Below, in pieces: positions 28,379-37,537 of a stretch of DNA of 64,000 bases. Position numbers and translations under genes: made by a program. Below the pieces are notes generated by a model. It worked only from the letters and a program-made list of their open reading frames with translations, searched no databases and was not told the origin of the DNA. The stretch is from Chryseobacterium sp. G0162. GTDB taxonomy: Bacteria > Bacteroidota > Bacteroidia > Flavobacteriales > Weeksellaceae. How positions within the stretch are numbered: the stretch's first letter is position 1; each line of letters opens with the position of its first letter. Where the stretch lies: NCBI RefSeq assembly GCF_003815715.1, contig NZ_CP033922.1, forward strand, positions 2,448,001-2,512,000, written 5' to 3'.

Positions 28379-28798
28379 ATGATACAATTTTTTTACGAAA
28401 ATTTACCGGAGTCGGTAGATACAGATTACAAACAATGGCTGGAAGATTTAATTCTTTCAGAAGGAAAAAAACTAGGAGAAATCAACTACATTTTCTGCGA
28501 TGATGAATATCTTCTGAAGATCAATCAGGATTATTTACAGCATGATTATTATACCGATATCATCACTTTTGATTATGTAAAAGGCAAGACAATAAGCGCT
28601 GAGATTTTCGTATCTTTGCAACGCATTTCTGATAACGCCTCTACCCTTTCCCGAGATTATGAAGATGAATTAAGAAGGGTTTTAGCCCATGGAGTTTTAC
28701 ACCTTATTGGCTATAAAGACAAGACGGAAGAAGAGGAAAAAGAGATGAGAAGAATGGAGGATTTATACCTGGCTAAGTATAGGGATTTAAAGAATTAA
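28379..28798 (+). CDS. ybeY: Endoribonuclease YbeY
   Basis: 139 aa, single-domain YbeY. The metal-site motif reads LAHGVLHLIGYKDKT. The first two His of the HxxxHxxxxxH site are present, but the third position (+6 from the second His) is Asp instead of His. YbeY acts in 16S rRNA 3'-end maturation and ribosome quality control. Its start is 4 bp after the patatin gene stop. The altered ligand looks like a lineage variant rather than damage, because the rest of the fold is intact. Confidence 0.9.
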   Translation: MIQFFYENLPESVDTDYKQWLEDLILSEGKKLGEINYIFCDDEYLLKINQDYLQHDYYTDIITFDYVKGKTISAEIFVSLQRISDNASTLSRDYEDELRRVLAHGVLHLIGYKDKTEEEEKEMRRMEDLYLAKYRDLKN

Positions 28799-28944
28799 AA
28801 TTAAACAATCACTTAAAGTCCTATATCTAAAGCACTCTATTATAGCAACAATACAAGTTTACTTAGAGTGCATTCTTCAAAAATGTTTCACGTGAAACAT
28901 TAGTGATTAAAGATAAAGTTTAAGCTTAAATAAGCGAGATAAAA
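28799..28944. other. ybeY-mnmG gap with inverted repeat and parS
   Basis: 146 bp. GCACTCTA (28832-28839) and TAGAGTGC (28864-28871) form an 8-bp inverted repeat with a 24-nt loop. A perfect parS site follows at 28884-28899. Confidence 0.6.
28884..28899. promoter_or_regulatory. parS: parS site (ParB-binding palindrome), copy 1
   Basis: Exact TGTTTCACGTGAAACA, the conserved bacterial parS 16-mer. The palindrome extends to 20 bp (28882-28901). Sites of this kind cluster near the replication origin. Confidence 0.93.
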
Positions 28945-30807
28945 ATGATTTCAGAAATATATGATGTGATCGTAGTAGGTGCAGGACACGCAGGATGTGA
29001 GGCAGCAGCAGCAGCAGCCAACCTGGGTTCAAAAACACTATTGATTACAATGAATATGCAGACCATCGGACAGATGAGTTGCAACCCCGCAATGGGTGGA
29101 ATCGCAAAAGGACAAATCGTAAGAGAGATTGACGCAATGGGAGGATACTCCGGAATTGTAGCAGACAAATCTGCCATCCAATTCAAAATGCTTAATCTTT
29201 CAAAAGGTCCTGCCATGTGGTCCCCAAGAACCCAAAATGACAGAATGCTTTTTGCCGAAGAATGGCGACTAGCTTTAGAGAATACTCCTAATCTTGATTT
29301 CTTTCAGGATATGGTGAAACAACTGATTGTTGAAAATAATAAAGTTACCGGAGTCATCACTTCTTTAGGAATTGAGATTAAAGCAAAATCTGTAGTTCTA
29401 ACGAATGGAACTTTCCTTAATGGATTGATTCATGTTGGAGACAAACAACTAGGTGGCGGAAGAATGGGTGAACCAAGAGCATTTGGTATCACAGAACAAT
29501 TAGTCACTTTAGGTTTTGAAGCCGGAAGGATGAAAACCGGTACTCCACCAAGAGTAGATGGAAGAAGTTTGGACTATTCAAAAATGGAAGAACAGAAAGG
29601 AGATGAAAATCCTCAAAAGTTCAGCTATCTTGATACACCAAAATTAACGAAACAATTAAGTTGCCATATTGTATATACTAATGAAACGGTTCATGATATT
29701 CTTCGTGAAGGTTTTGATAGAAGTCCAATGTTCAATGGTACCATTCAAAGTTTAGGTCCAAGATACTGCCCAAGTATTGAAGATAAAATTAATCGTTTTG
29801 CAGAAAGAAACAGACATCAACTTTTCGTAGAACCGGAAGGATGGAAAACTGTTGAGATTTATGTAAACGGATTCAGTTCTTCACTTCCTGAAGATGTACA
29901 GATCAAAGCGATGAAACATATTCCAGGATTTGAAAATGTAAAAGTTTTCCGTCCGGGATACGCTATTGAATATGATTACTTCCCTCCTACCCAATTGAAA
30001 CATACTCTGGAAACAAAATTAATTGACAATTTATATTTCGCAGGACAGATCAATGGAACGACAGGATATGAAGAAGCAGCAGGACAAGGTCTGATTGCCG
30101 GAATCAATGCTCACAATAAAGTTCACGAAAAAGATGACTTTATCTTAAACAGAGATGAAGCCTATATCGGAGTATTGATTGACGACCTGATCACAAAAGG
30201 AACTGAAGAACCATACAGAATGTTTACTTCACGTGCTGAATATAGACTTTTATTAAGACAAGATAATGCGGATATCAGATTAACTGAGAAAGCCTATAAC
30301 CTTGGATTAGCAAAAGAAGACAGATTAAGAAAAGTAGAAGCTAAAATATCTGAAAGTCAGCAACTTGAAGAATTTTTACGTGAAACTTCTTTAAAACCAG
30401 GTGTCATTAACCCTATTTTAGAGTCAGTAGAAAGCAATCCGGTAGATCAAGCTTATAGAGCATCTCAGATTCTTACAAGACCTAATATTACTTTAGAAAA
30501 ACTTGATGAAATTGACTTCATTAAGGAAGCTTCTTCTCAATATAATGATGAAGTAAGAGAACAAGCTGAGATCAATATTAAATATAGAGGATATATTGAA
30601 AAAGAAAAGGAGAATGTAGCCAAGCTAAACCGTCTGGAAAACATTAAAATACCGGAAGACTTTGATTATATGAGTCTTTCTAGCCTTTCGGCAGAAGCAA
30701 AACAGAAAATGTCTAATGTACGTCCAAAGACTATTGCACAGGCAGGAAGGATAAGTGGGGTTTCTCCAGCTGATATTAACGTTTTGCTAGTGTATTTAGG
30801 ACGTTAA
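28945..30807 (+). CDS. mnmG: tRNA uridine-5-carboxymethylaminomethyl enzyme MnmG
   Basis: 620 aa, full length for MnmG/GidA. The FAD dinucleotide motif DVIVVGAGHAGCEAAAAAAN is at the N-terminus. The family motifs MSCNPAMGGIAKGQ (substrate Cys region), GTFLNGLIHVGD and TGYEEAAGQGLIAGINA are present, followed by the C-terminal helical domain that binds MnmE and tRNA. With MnmE it installs the carboxymethylaminomethyl group at tRNA wobble U34. The gene is bracketed by two perfect parS sites. In many bacteria gidA lies near the origin. Confidence 0.97.
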   Translation: MISEIYDVIVVGAGHAGCEAAAAAANLGSKTLLITMNMQTIGQMSCNPAMGGIAKGQIVREIDAMGGYSGIVADKSAIQFKMLNLSKGPAMWSPRTQNDRMLFAEEWRLALENTPNLDFFQDMVKQLIVENNKVTGVITSLGIEIKAKSVVLTNGTFLNGLIHVGDKQLGGGRMGEPRAFGITEQLVTLGFEAGRMKTGTPPRVDGRSLDYSKMEEQKGDENPQKFSYLDTPKLTKQLSCHIVYTNETVHDILREGFDRSPMFNGTIQSLGPRYCPSIEDKINRFAERNRHQLFVEPEGWKTVEIYVNGFSSSLPEDVQIKAMKHIPGFENVKVFRPGYAIEYDYFPPTQLKHTLETKLIDNLYFAGQINGTTGYEEAAGQGLIAGINAHNKVHEKDDFILNRDEAYIGVLIDDLITKGTEEPYRMFTSRAEYRLLLRQDNADIRLTEKAYNLGLAKEDRLRKVEAKISESQQLEEFLRETSLKPGVINPILESVESNPVDQAYRASQILTRPNITLEKLDEIDFIKEASSQYNDEVREQAEINIKYRGYIEKEKENVAKLNRLENIKIPEDFDYMSLSSLSAEAKQKMSNVRPKTIAQAGRISGVSPADINVLLVYLGR

Positions 30808-30814
30808 AATAAAA

Positions 30815-30830
30815 TGTTTCACGTGAAACA
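30815..30830. promoter_or_regulatory. parS: parS site (ParB-binding palindrome), copy 2
   Basis: Exact TGTTTCACGTGAAACA, 7 bp after the mnmG stop. The full palindrome is 24 bp (30811-30834) with an A-run before and a T-run after, so it could also fold as a terminator for mnmG. Confidence 0.92.
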
Positions 30831-30921
30831 TTTTTTACAATAAAAACGAAAATTAAGGTGTTTAAAAGCTTATAAAGTTTATGAATATCTTAATTTTTTA
30901 ATATAACAGATTTCGACTTCA

Positions 30922-31743
30922 ATGAAAATAAAAGATCATTTTCTTTCACAGGAAATATTTGAAATTAAAGAAACAGAAACAAAGGGAGTTTATAAAACTT
31001 CCCCTATCCCATCCAATATTTCCAGGTACTACGAAAGCGAAGATTATATTTCCCATCATCAGGATTCCGGGAGCCTGAAAGAAAAACTATATAAATTTCT
31101 TCAGTCTTTTAATTTGCAATACAAAAAAAATATTCTGGTTGACAGAATTAAAAAAGGATCCAGAGTATTAGACTATGGATGCGGCGCTGGAGAATTTGTA
31201 AAGTATATAGAAAATGATTTTGAAACTTTAGGTTTTGAACCTGATACCGATGCTAGAAAAGCAGCACAAGGAAAAATTGTAAAAGCAAAAATTCTGGACG
31301 ATGTTCAAAAAATTGAAGATAAAAGTTTAGATGCTATTACCTTGTGGCATGTATTTGAACATGTAGAGAACCAGGACGAAATGCTCAATATTTTCCATTC
31401 GAAATTAAAAGATAAAGGACTTCTTATTATTGCCGTACCCAACCCTACTTCTTATGATGCAAAACATTATAAAGAGTATTGGGCTGCGTATGATGTCCCA
31501 AGACACATTTATCATTTTTCCAAAAATGGAATGGAAAATCTGATATCAAAAAAACCTAACTGGAAAATGAGAAAGATCAAACCTTTGGTGCTTGATTCGT
31601 ATTATATCTCTATGTTGAGCGAAAAATATAAAAAATCTCCTCTATTCTGGCTGAAAGCAACCATTTACGGAACAATTTCGAACATAAAAGCCCTTTTTTC
31701 GAATGAATTTTCAAGTTTGATATATATTATCGAAAAAAGATAG
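30922..31743 (+). CDS. Class I SAM-dependent methyltransferase
   Basis: 273 aa. The Rossmann SAM motif I is VLDYGCGAGEFVKYI near residue 82; the post-motif acidic residue is in LGFEPDTDARKAA; motif III-like residues are in LDAITLWHVFEHVENQDEML. This is the Methyltransf_23-type group often tied to cell-surface or small-molecule modification. The substrate is not readable. ATG start, single gene, with a terminator at 31807-31832. Confidence 0.83.
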   Translation: MKIKDHFLSQEIFEIKETETKGVYKTSPIPSNISRYYESEDYISHHQDSGSLKEKLYKFLQSFNLQYKKNILVDRIKKGSRVLDYGCGAGEFVKYIENDFETLGFEPDTDARKAAQGKIVKAKILDDVQKIEDKSLDAITLWHVFEHVENQDEMLNIFHSKLKDKGLLIIAVPNPTSYDAKHYKEYWAAYDVPRHIYHFSKNGMENLISKKPNWKMRKIKPLVLDSYYISMLSEKYKKSPLFWLKATIYGTISNIKALFSNEFSSLIYIIEKR

Positions 31744-31806
31744 AAAATCGATTTTTAAGCCATTTCTGAAAGCCATTTTTCAGCATTTTGAGCGAAAAAC
31801 TTTAAA

Positions 31807-31832
31807 AAACTCAGAAAATACTTTCTGGGTTT
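31807..31832 (+). terminator. Terminator after the methyltransferase
   Basis: Stem AAACTCAGAAA / TTTCTGGGTTT (one G-T pair), 4-nt loop, long T-rich tail. Confidence 0.75.
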
Positions 31833-32708
31833 TTTATTTTTATAAAAATACTAAGCTATATTTTATTCTCGTTTTCATTTCAAAAATTCAAAGTAAATTT
31901 CTTCGGGCAATTTTTTTGAACTCCCCTACTCCATTTTTACATGAACTCATATTTTTTTGTACGAGATAAAAAAACATAATAAATTCAAGTTATTAAAAAT
32001 TTACATTTAGAAAAAGAGAAAAATTAATGCTAAAGACAAAAAAATGAATTTCAGAACATGAATACTTTCATAAATACACTATTTAAGGTTTTATTTTTGA
32101 TTTACATATATAAACTCAATAAATTAAAGTTTTTTGATTTTTGAGCCATTTCTGGAATCCGATTTTCCGCGTTTAGCCAAAAAATGCCAGCAAAATATTT
32201 TGGCGTCAATCAGAAGTAAATAGTAATTTTTCAAGAAATTCAAATTAATCTTAAAAAAACAAAAAATCTCTCATCACCTTCTTATAAAAAATTATCATTA
32301 ATAAAAAATAAGGCTTAGAAAAAAATTAAGAGCTTACTCTTCATCAATTATTCAAAATTGAAATAATCTCAAGACTAAAAATCTTTGCACAGAAAAACTA
32401 ATCTGAAATAAAACAGATTTTGATGTTGTTACGAAATCATGGCATGTGAAATTTAAAAAAATAAGAGCTCTAAAAAAATTAGAAACAAAAGCCAACTAAT
32501 AAATAAGCTTAAATATTGATTTACAATAAATTAAAGTTTAATATTTACTATAAGACGTATGAAAATATATTTTATCTAAAAATCAATTAAAAAACTGATA
32601 AAAAACACATAATACATCAATCAATAACATAGTTTAAAACCTGAAAAACAATCAATTAAAATTAAATATATTACACACAAAACAAAGTAACAATAACACT
32701 CAATAAAA

Positions 32709-32731
32709 AAGACTGGAACAAATCCAGTCTT
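32709..32731 (-). terminator. Terminator for the beta-helix gene
   Basis: 9-bp stem AAGACTGGA / TCCAGTCTT, 5-nt loop; on the minus strand followed by TTTTTTATTG. Confidence 0.75.
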
Positions 32732-32736
32732 GTCTT

Positions 32737-34635
32737 TTATAAGTTAATAATCAAATTACTAACTAAATTTGGGTTATCTGAGAAAATAGATGAAGTCATG
32801 TTATCAACTTTAAACTTAACATCCATTGTTCCGCCAGCACCAAAAGTATGGGCATTGAAGAAAAGTTCAGGAAAAGGATATGTTGGCTGAATCGTATACA
32901 TCCCTCCTACCCTTTTATGGTTACTAGAAAGCACAGGACTGATCAAAACTGACGCTCCGGCATTGATACTAGGCACAGGAGTACTTACAAGTGATAAAAC
33001 GTATTTAGCCTTATTGGATGGATCTGCCAAAAATACAGAAGAGGGTGTAAATTCAATTTTTGGCTGATTAGAGATGTAAATATTATCTCTCACAGTTGTT
33101 GATTGGATACTAGGACTTTCAATTGTAATAAGATCTGCCATCCCGTTATGTTCAAGAACCGTTGAATTATTGGCAATTAGGCAATAATTAACTTTTTCTG
33201 CTACCATCTTTACTAATTGGGAAGCTGCTGTAATATTGTTTCCTGAAATTTTTACAAAAGAATAATTATTAAGTTTTTTAATAGTCTCATCTTGGTCCAA
33301 ATCAAATAAAATTCCTAAATAATGGCCGATAAAGTTATTATCAGAGATTTCAAGAGATTCTGTATCTGCAAAAATACCAGCTGCAACCCTGGAGTAATTT
33401 CCTTCCGTATAAAGGATATGTGAAGTATTACCTTTAACAGTAATCCTTTGGCAGTTTCCACCTTTTCCTTGAATAACAAATAAAGCCTGACCTCCATTAT
33501 ACAACATGTTATTTTTACCTTGTACATGGCTATGCTTAATGTTGTTAGAAGTAATGAGTAAGTTTGAGATTGTACAGTTTTTATCCGGCCAGATGTATAC
33601 TCCGGAATTAACAATTTCCGCAATATTATCTGAAATTGAAATATTGGTAATATTTCCTTTTTCAGTCCCAATCCCTGCAATAAAATTCATTCTGGTGTAA
33701 TTATAAACCTTATTGTTCGAGAAGGAGCTGTTACTAGCATGGATCTCACAGGCACAACCTATTAATCTCATCTGCTCATTTCCTATAAAAATATTGTTGT
33801 GAACCGATAGAAAATTAGCATTTCCATAAATGGTGGAATGATCATAATTGATTGTTTCAATACTTTTAGCCAGATCTTCAAAAACACAATTTTGAATGGT
33901 TACTTTATTTCCATTTCCTTCCCAACCGGCTCCTATACAATTACTTAAATCACCATTTGTCCAGTATAATCCATCGATATCAACATTGGTACAATTTCCG
34001 CCCTCAAACCCTATTCTACGCATATAGGAGGTTCTCATTTGCGAAAATTGACCATTGAAATCTATTACTCCCCTACCTTTCAGTGTGATATTGTAAATCG
34101 GCATAAAATCAATGACTTCTTTAGCATTAAATCCAGAAAATAATAGAAAAGGTTTATCATCAAAATATGTTCCCACTTTTAGAACACTGTAGTCCTCGAA
34201 TTCTATGTCTAAATAAGATCTTAATTCAAAAATATTTGAGTGTATTCGCGTAGCTACATTATCAGTATAAGAATTAACAAGAAAGTGACCACTGGGAAAA
34301 ACAAGTTTCAATCCTAATTGAGAAGTAATATCAAAAGCCTTTTGAATAGAAGCTCTTTGATCTACAGTATATGAAGACTTTGCTCCAAACATTGTTACAT
34401 ACACTCTTTTTGTAGAAAAAATTACTGTGTTTACATAGTAATCATTTCCCCTGGAGCGATAAATAATTTCATCATTTAATACTCTAGAATCATTAGCAAC
34501 AAGTAAGGTTTCATCAATCCACGTACTTACTTTTTTAAAATTAACATTCTCTCCAGTAAAACTATCAATGAGCTGAACAAGATCATCATTGAGAGCTGTA
34601 TTTCCTACTGCAAAAAATTCATTTGTATACATCAT
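32737..34635 (-). CDS. Right-handed beta-helix (pectate-lyase-like) protein
   Basis: 632 aa from the ATG at 34635 (a second ATG at 34632). A longer reading to 34680 covers a -7 promoter element (TACATTTG, 34662-34655), so it is rejected. After ~80 residues, VYVTMFGAKSSYTVDQRASI is the opening turn of pectate-lyase-superfamily beta-helices. Many short repeats rich in Asn and Ile follow (VTIQNCVFEDL, LLITSNNIKHS, LEISDNNFIGHY), then a ~100-residue beta-rich C-terminus. No signal peptide. Similar folds occur in glycan lyases and phage tail spikes; no catalytic site is clear. It is isolated in AT-rich DNA, suggesting later acquisition. Confidence 0.75.
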   Translation of the reverse strand: MMYTNEFFAVGNTALNDDLVQLIDSFTGENVNFKKVSTWIDETLLVANDSRVLNDEIIYRSRGNDYYVNTVIFSTKRVYVTMFGAKSSYTVDQRASIQKAFDITSQLGLKLVFPSGHFLVNSYTDNVATRIHSNIFELRSYLDIEFEDYSVLKVGTYFDDKPFLLFSGFNAKEVIDFMPIYNITLKGRGVIDFNGQFSQMRTSYMRRIGFEGGNCTNVDIDGLYWTNGDLSNCIGAGWEGNGNKVTIQNCVFEDLAKSIETINYDHSTIYGNANFLSVHNNIFIGNEQMRLIGCACEIHASNSSFSNNKVYNYTRMNFIAGIGTEKGNITNISISDNIAEIVNSGVYIWPDKNCTISNLLITSNNIKHSHVQGKNNMLYNGGQALFVIQGKGGNCQRITVKGNTSHILYTEGNYSRVAAGIFADTESLEISDNNFIGHYLGILFDLDQDETIKKLNNYSFVKISGNNITAASQLVKMVAEKVNYCLIANNSTVLEHNGMADLITIESPSIQSTTVRDNIYISNQPKIEFTPSSVFLADPSNKAKYVLSLVSTPVPSINAGASVLISPVLSSNHKRVGGMYTIQPTYPFPELFFNAHTFGAGGTMDVKFKVDNMTSSIFSDNPNLVSNLIINL

Positions 34636-34680
34636 AATATTGTAATTTAGTACTGCAAATGTATCCCTCACCAGCGTCAA

Positions 34681-35026
34681 AAGTCGACGTATAAAATGAT
34701 TTTTAATTCAAAAGATTCTAATGAGTCACCCAACTAAAAATTATAAAATTCAAACAAAACAGGATATAATTATTAAAGATAAATTTGTAATTAACTATTG
34801 ATTATTGCTCTATTTTAAGAGAATCTATATCTCAATTTTTCCTTTATTTATCGCTATAAAAACGTAACTCACACTAAATCAAAACACCTTATTTAAATAT
34901 AACCTGTAGTTATATCTAAAAGTTATAAAAACATCGATCAATTCAGGATTTCTCAATGAAAATATAAGCATAAAAAAGCCTGCTAATATTATTAGCAGGC
35001 TTCAAAATATTGAAATTTAATCTCTA
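34681..35026. other. Intergenic, AT-rich
   Basis: 346 bp upstream of the beta-helix gene and downstream of pgk. Contains the pgk terminator; nothing else recognised. Confidence 0.5.
34976..35002 (-). terminator. Terminator after pgk
   Basis: Perfect 12-bp stem AAGCCTGCTAAT / ATTAGCAGGCTT, 3-nt loop; T-run on the minus strand. Confidence 0.88.
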
Positions 35027-36217
35027 TTAATTGTTGATTGCGGCTACTCCAGGAAGCTCTAATCCTTCAAGGCTTTCAAGCATTGCTCCCCCTCCTGTAG
35101 AAACATAACTTACTTTATCAGCATATCCAAATTGCTTTACGAACGCAACACTGTCTCCACCTCCTACTAAAGAGAAAGCTCCCAATCTTGTTGCTTCAGC
35201 AATACTATCTCCAAGTGCAATTGTTCCTCCGGCAAAATGTGACATTTCAAAAACACCTATCGGGCCATTCCAAAGAATCGTTCTTGAATTCAATAGCACA
35301 TCATTGAACTGATCTCTTGATTTGTGACCGGCATCCAATCCCATCCATCCTTCAGGAATTGCATAAATATCTACTTCTTTTCTTTCAACATCATTACTGA
35401 AACTTTCAGCGATGATCGCATCAGACGGAAGATATACCTTTACCTTATGTTCTTTTGCTTTCGCTAAAATTTCCAATGCCAAAGGAAGTTTATCATCTTC
35501 TACCAATGAGTTTCCGATTTTCCCTCCTAATGCTTTAATAAATGTGAACGCCATTCCTCCACCTATGATCAGATTATCTATTGCAGGAAGAATATTTTCT
35601 ATAATAGTAATCTTAGTTGAAACCTTAGATCCACCCAAAATTGCAGTAATTGGTTTCTCACCACTTTTCAAAACTTTATCGATAGCCTGAAGTTCTTTAG
35701 CCATCAGTAAACCGAAAAATTTAGTTGATTGAAAGAATTGAGCAATTACAGCTGTAGAAGCATGAGCTCTGTGTGCAGTTCCGAAAGCATCATTTACATA
35801 AGCATCTCCTAATTTAGAAAGTTTCTCAGCAAAACCTTCATCACCTTTTTCTTCTTCATTATGAAAACGAACATTTTCCAATAATAAAATTTCTCCCGGC
35901 TTCAAATCAGCAGCAGCCTGTTCAGCTTTCTCTCCGATGCATTCATCAACGAACTTCACTTCCTTTCCAAGAACATTTGAAACCTCGCCAATAATATGTT
36001 TTAGGGAAAACTCATCTTTCACTTCTCCTTTCGGTCTCCCAAGGTGTGTCATTAAAATAACAGAACCGCCATCCTGAAGGATTTTTTCAACGGTAGGTTT
36101 CACCGCAACAATTCTGGTATTATCAGTCACATTCAACTGGTCATCCTGTGGAACATTGAAGTCAACTCTTACAAGAGCTTTCTTATCTTTAAAATTGAAG
36201 TCGTTAATTGTTTTCAT
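35027..36217 (-). CDS. pgk: Phosphoglycerate kinase
   Basis: 396 aa from the ATG at 36217, the normal PGK length; an in-frame extension to 36337 would add 40 residues and overlaps the promoter. The N-terminus [15 protein letters not shown] binds 3-phosphoglycerate, [18 protein letters not shown] follows, and the nucleotide site is near [11 protein letters not shown] and [13 protein letters not shown]. It transfers phosphate between 1,3-bisphosphoglycerate and ADP in glycolysis. The leader is unusually long (about 110 nt) and GC-richer than its surroundings. Confidence 0.95.
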   Translation of the reverse strand: MKTINDFNFKDKKALVRVDFNVPQDDQLNVTDNTRIVAVKPTVEKILQDGGSVILMTHLGRPKGEVKDEFSLKHIIGEVSNVLGKEVKFVDECIGEKAEQAAADLKPGEILLLENVRFHNEEEKGDEGFAEKLSKLGDAYVNDAFGTAHRAHASTAVIAQFFQSTKFFGLLMAKELQAIDKVLKSGEKPITAILGGSKVSTKITIIENILPAIDNLIIGGGMAFTFIKALGGKIGNSLVEDDKLPLALEILAKAKEHKVKVYLPSDAIIAESFSNDVERKEVDIYAIPEGWMGLDAGHKSRDQFNDVLLNSRTILWNGPIGVFEMSHFAGGTIALGDSIAEATRLGAFSLVGGGDSVAFVKQFGYADKVSYVSTGGGAMLESLEGLELPGVAAINN

Positions 36218-36336
36218 TTTTATCTTTAGATTTATTTTTTTCTTCGGTTTCGAACAATCGTCCTCTCCGGGCCAGGTTACATTGCTGCAAATTTCGGCAG
36301 GGACAATTCCGTTAACTTCTTTGATTTTTCGTTTCA

Positions 36337-36363
36337 CAAATGTAAGGTTTTAAACTTTTTCAA
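36337..36363 (-). promoter_or_regulatory. pgk promoter
   Basis: Minus strand: TTG (36363-36361), 16 nt, -7 element TACATTTG (36344-36337). Confidence 0.6.
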
Positions 36364-36820
36364 CAGATTGATCGAAATAAAAGTTTTCAAAAACTTTCCC
36401 CGAACCCAATCACTCACTAATCAACATTCTTTATCTCTTTTAAAAAAAAAATAAGGTTGTTGTTGTTATGTATTGTTAGTAACGGGGATAAGTTTTAAGC
36501 ATAAAGTTCATAATACTCAACTGGTACATAATTCATAAATAACTCACAATATAAATCTCTGTAAACCTGCATATTCACACACTTATTCACAATTGTTGAT
36601 AACTTTGCCAACAAAGCATTATTAGTTATTTTATTATGGAAAAACCTGGGGATAGCTGAAGAAAAGATCTGGAAAGTTGTGGGGAAAACTTTACGATAGA
36701 TTTTCTAATACGAAATAAATTTATCTTTGAAAATAGAAAGTTGAAAAAAGTTTTCCACACTTATTAACATACCTTTTCACAATTAACTCACGGTTTACTA
36801 ACACGAATTGTTATTATTCT

Positions 36821-36828
36821 TACCTTTG
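36821..36828 (+). promoter_or_regulatory. -7 element of the rpiB promoter
   Basis: TACCTTTG (TAnnTTTG), 38 bp before the rpiB ATG; no good -33 partner seen. Confidence 0.5.
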
Positions 36829-36866
36829 TAAGGAAATAAAATCTAAAAAAGCTTAATAAGAGTATT

Positions 36867-37301
36867 ATGAAAAGAAAAATTGCTATTGCAGCGGACCATG
36901 CAGGCTATGAATATAAGGAGATTGTTAAGAACTACCTTTCAGAAAAGTTTGAAGTTCAGGATTTTGGAACGTTTTCCACAAACAGTGTGGATTATCCGGA
37001 CTTTGTCCACCCTGCTGCAACCTCTGTGGAAAACGGAGAAAATGAGCTTGGAATTTTGATCTGCGGAAGCGGAAATGGGGTTCAGATCACGGCGAACAAA
37101 CATCAGAAAATCAGATGTGCACTTTGCTGGATGCCTGAGATTGCAACACTGGCAAGACTGCATAATGATGCCAACATGATTTCTATGCCGGCAAGATTTA
37201 TATCAAAAGAACTGGCGATTGAAATTGTAGATAAATTTCTTTCAACAGAATTTGAAGGTGGAAGACACCAAAACAGAGTTGATAAGATTGCTGTTTGCTA
37301 A
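36867..37301 (+). CDS. rpiB: Ribose-5-phosphate isomerase B
   Basis: 144 aa, RpiB/LacAB family. N-terminal IAIAADHAGYEYKE (catalytic Asp-His), active-site loop LGILICGSGNGVQITANK, and RCALCWMPEIATLARLHNDAN, whose Cys is the usual catalytic base. It interconverts ribose-5-P and ribulose-5-P. Reads away from the candidate origin; a hairpin follows at 37310-37333. Confidence 0.94.
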   Translation: MKRKIAIAADHAGYEYKEIVKNYLSEKFEVQDFGTFSTNSVDYPDFVHPAATSVENGENELGILICGSGNGVQITANKHQKIRCALCWMPEIATLARLHNDANMISMPARFISKELAIEIVDKFLSTEFEGGRHQNRVDKIAVC

Positions 37302-37309
37302 ATATACTG

Positions 37310-37333
37310 AGGCCTGTAATTTATTGCAGGCCT
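37310..37333 (+). terminator. Terminator after rpiB
   Basis: Stem AGGCCTG / CAGGCCT with a 10-nt loop, followed by a T-rich stretch. Confidence 0.75.
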
Positions 37334-37537
37334 TATTTATTTTTTATTTGTACATTTGCAGTGTTCAATAGAAATAACATTCTATACTTCTCCTGAACCT
37401 TTGTAATATTTAAAAGATATTTTATAGAAGGTTTTTCTCTTTTCTTCTCCAAATTTGTATTAAATTTATACAAAACTAAAGCTTCCGTTATAAAGTAGAT
37501 TTAGAAAAATTAAGATTAAATTAAACATTAAGGTTTG

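Larger units (their letters stand above)
31744..32736. other. 1-kb AT-rich gene desert with an imperfect direct repeat
   Basis: 993 bp with no ORF above 60 codons and very low G+C. Apart from two terminators, the only structure I see is an imperfect direct repeat: about 31750-31799 (contains AAGCCATTTCTGAAAGCC) and about 32133-32188 (contains GAGCCATTTCTGGAATCC). No clear DnaA boxes. Confidence 0.55.
36218..36866. promoter_or_regulatory. oriC: Candidate replication origin (oriC) and divergent promoters
   Basis: 649 bp between pgk (minus) and rpiB (plus). DnaA-box-like 9-mers cluster at 36571-36579 (ATATTCACA), 36583-36591 (TTATTCACA, fits TTATnCACA exactly), 36594-36602 (complement TTATCAACA), 36751-36759 (TTTTCCACA) and 36761-36769 (TTATTAACA), next to AT-rich tracts. 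parS sites lie 6-8 kb away. Hand counts on some lines suggest that plus-coded genes to the left have C at or above G, while those to the right have more G. dnaA is not in the window, which is not unusual for Bacteroidota. Only near-consensus boxes, so this is a candidate. Confidence 0.5.

Noticed and set aside
31744-32736. AT-rich desert as replication origin
   Set aside because: No DnaA-box-like sequences found there, unlike the pgk/rpiB gap.
34636-34680. Longer N-terminus for the beta-helix protein
   Set aside because: It covers a TAnnTTTG promoter element and has no ATG close to a translation signal.
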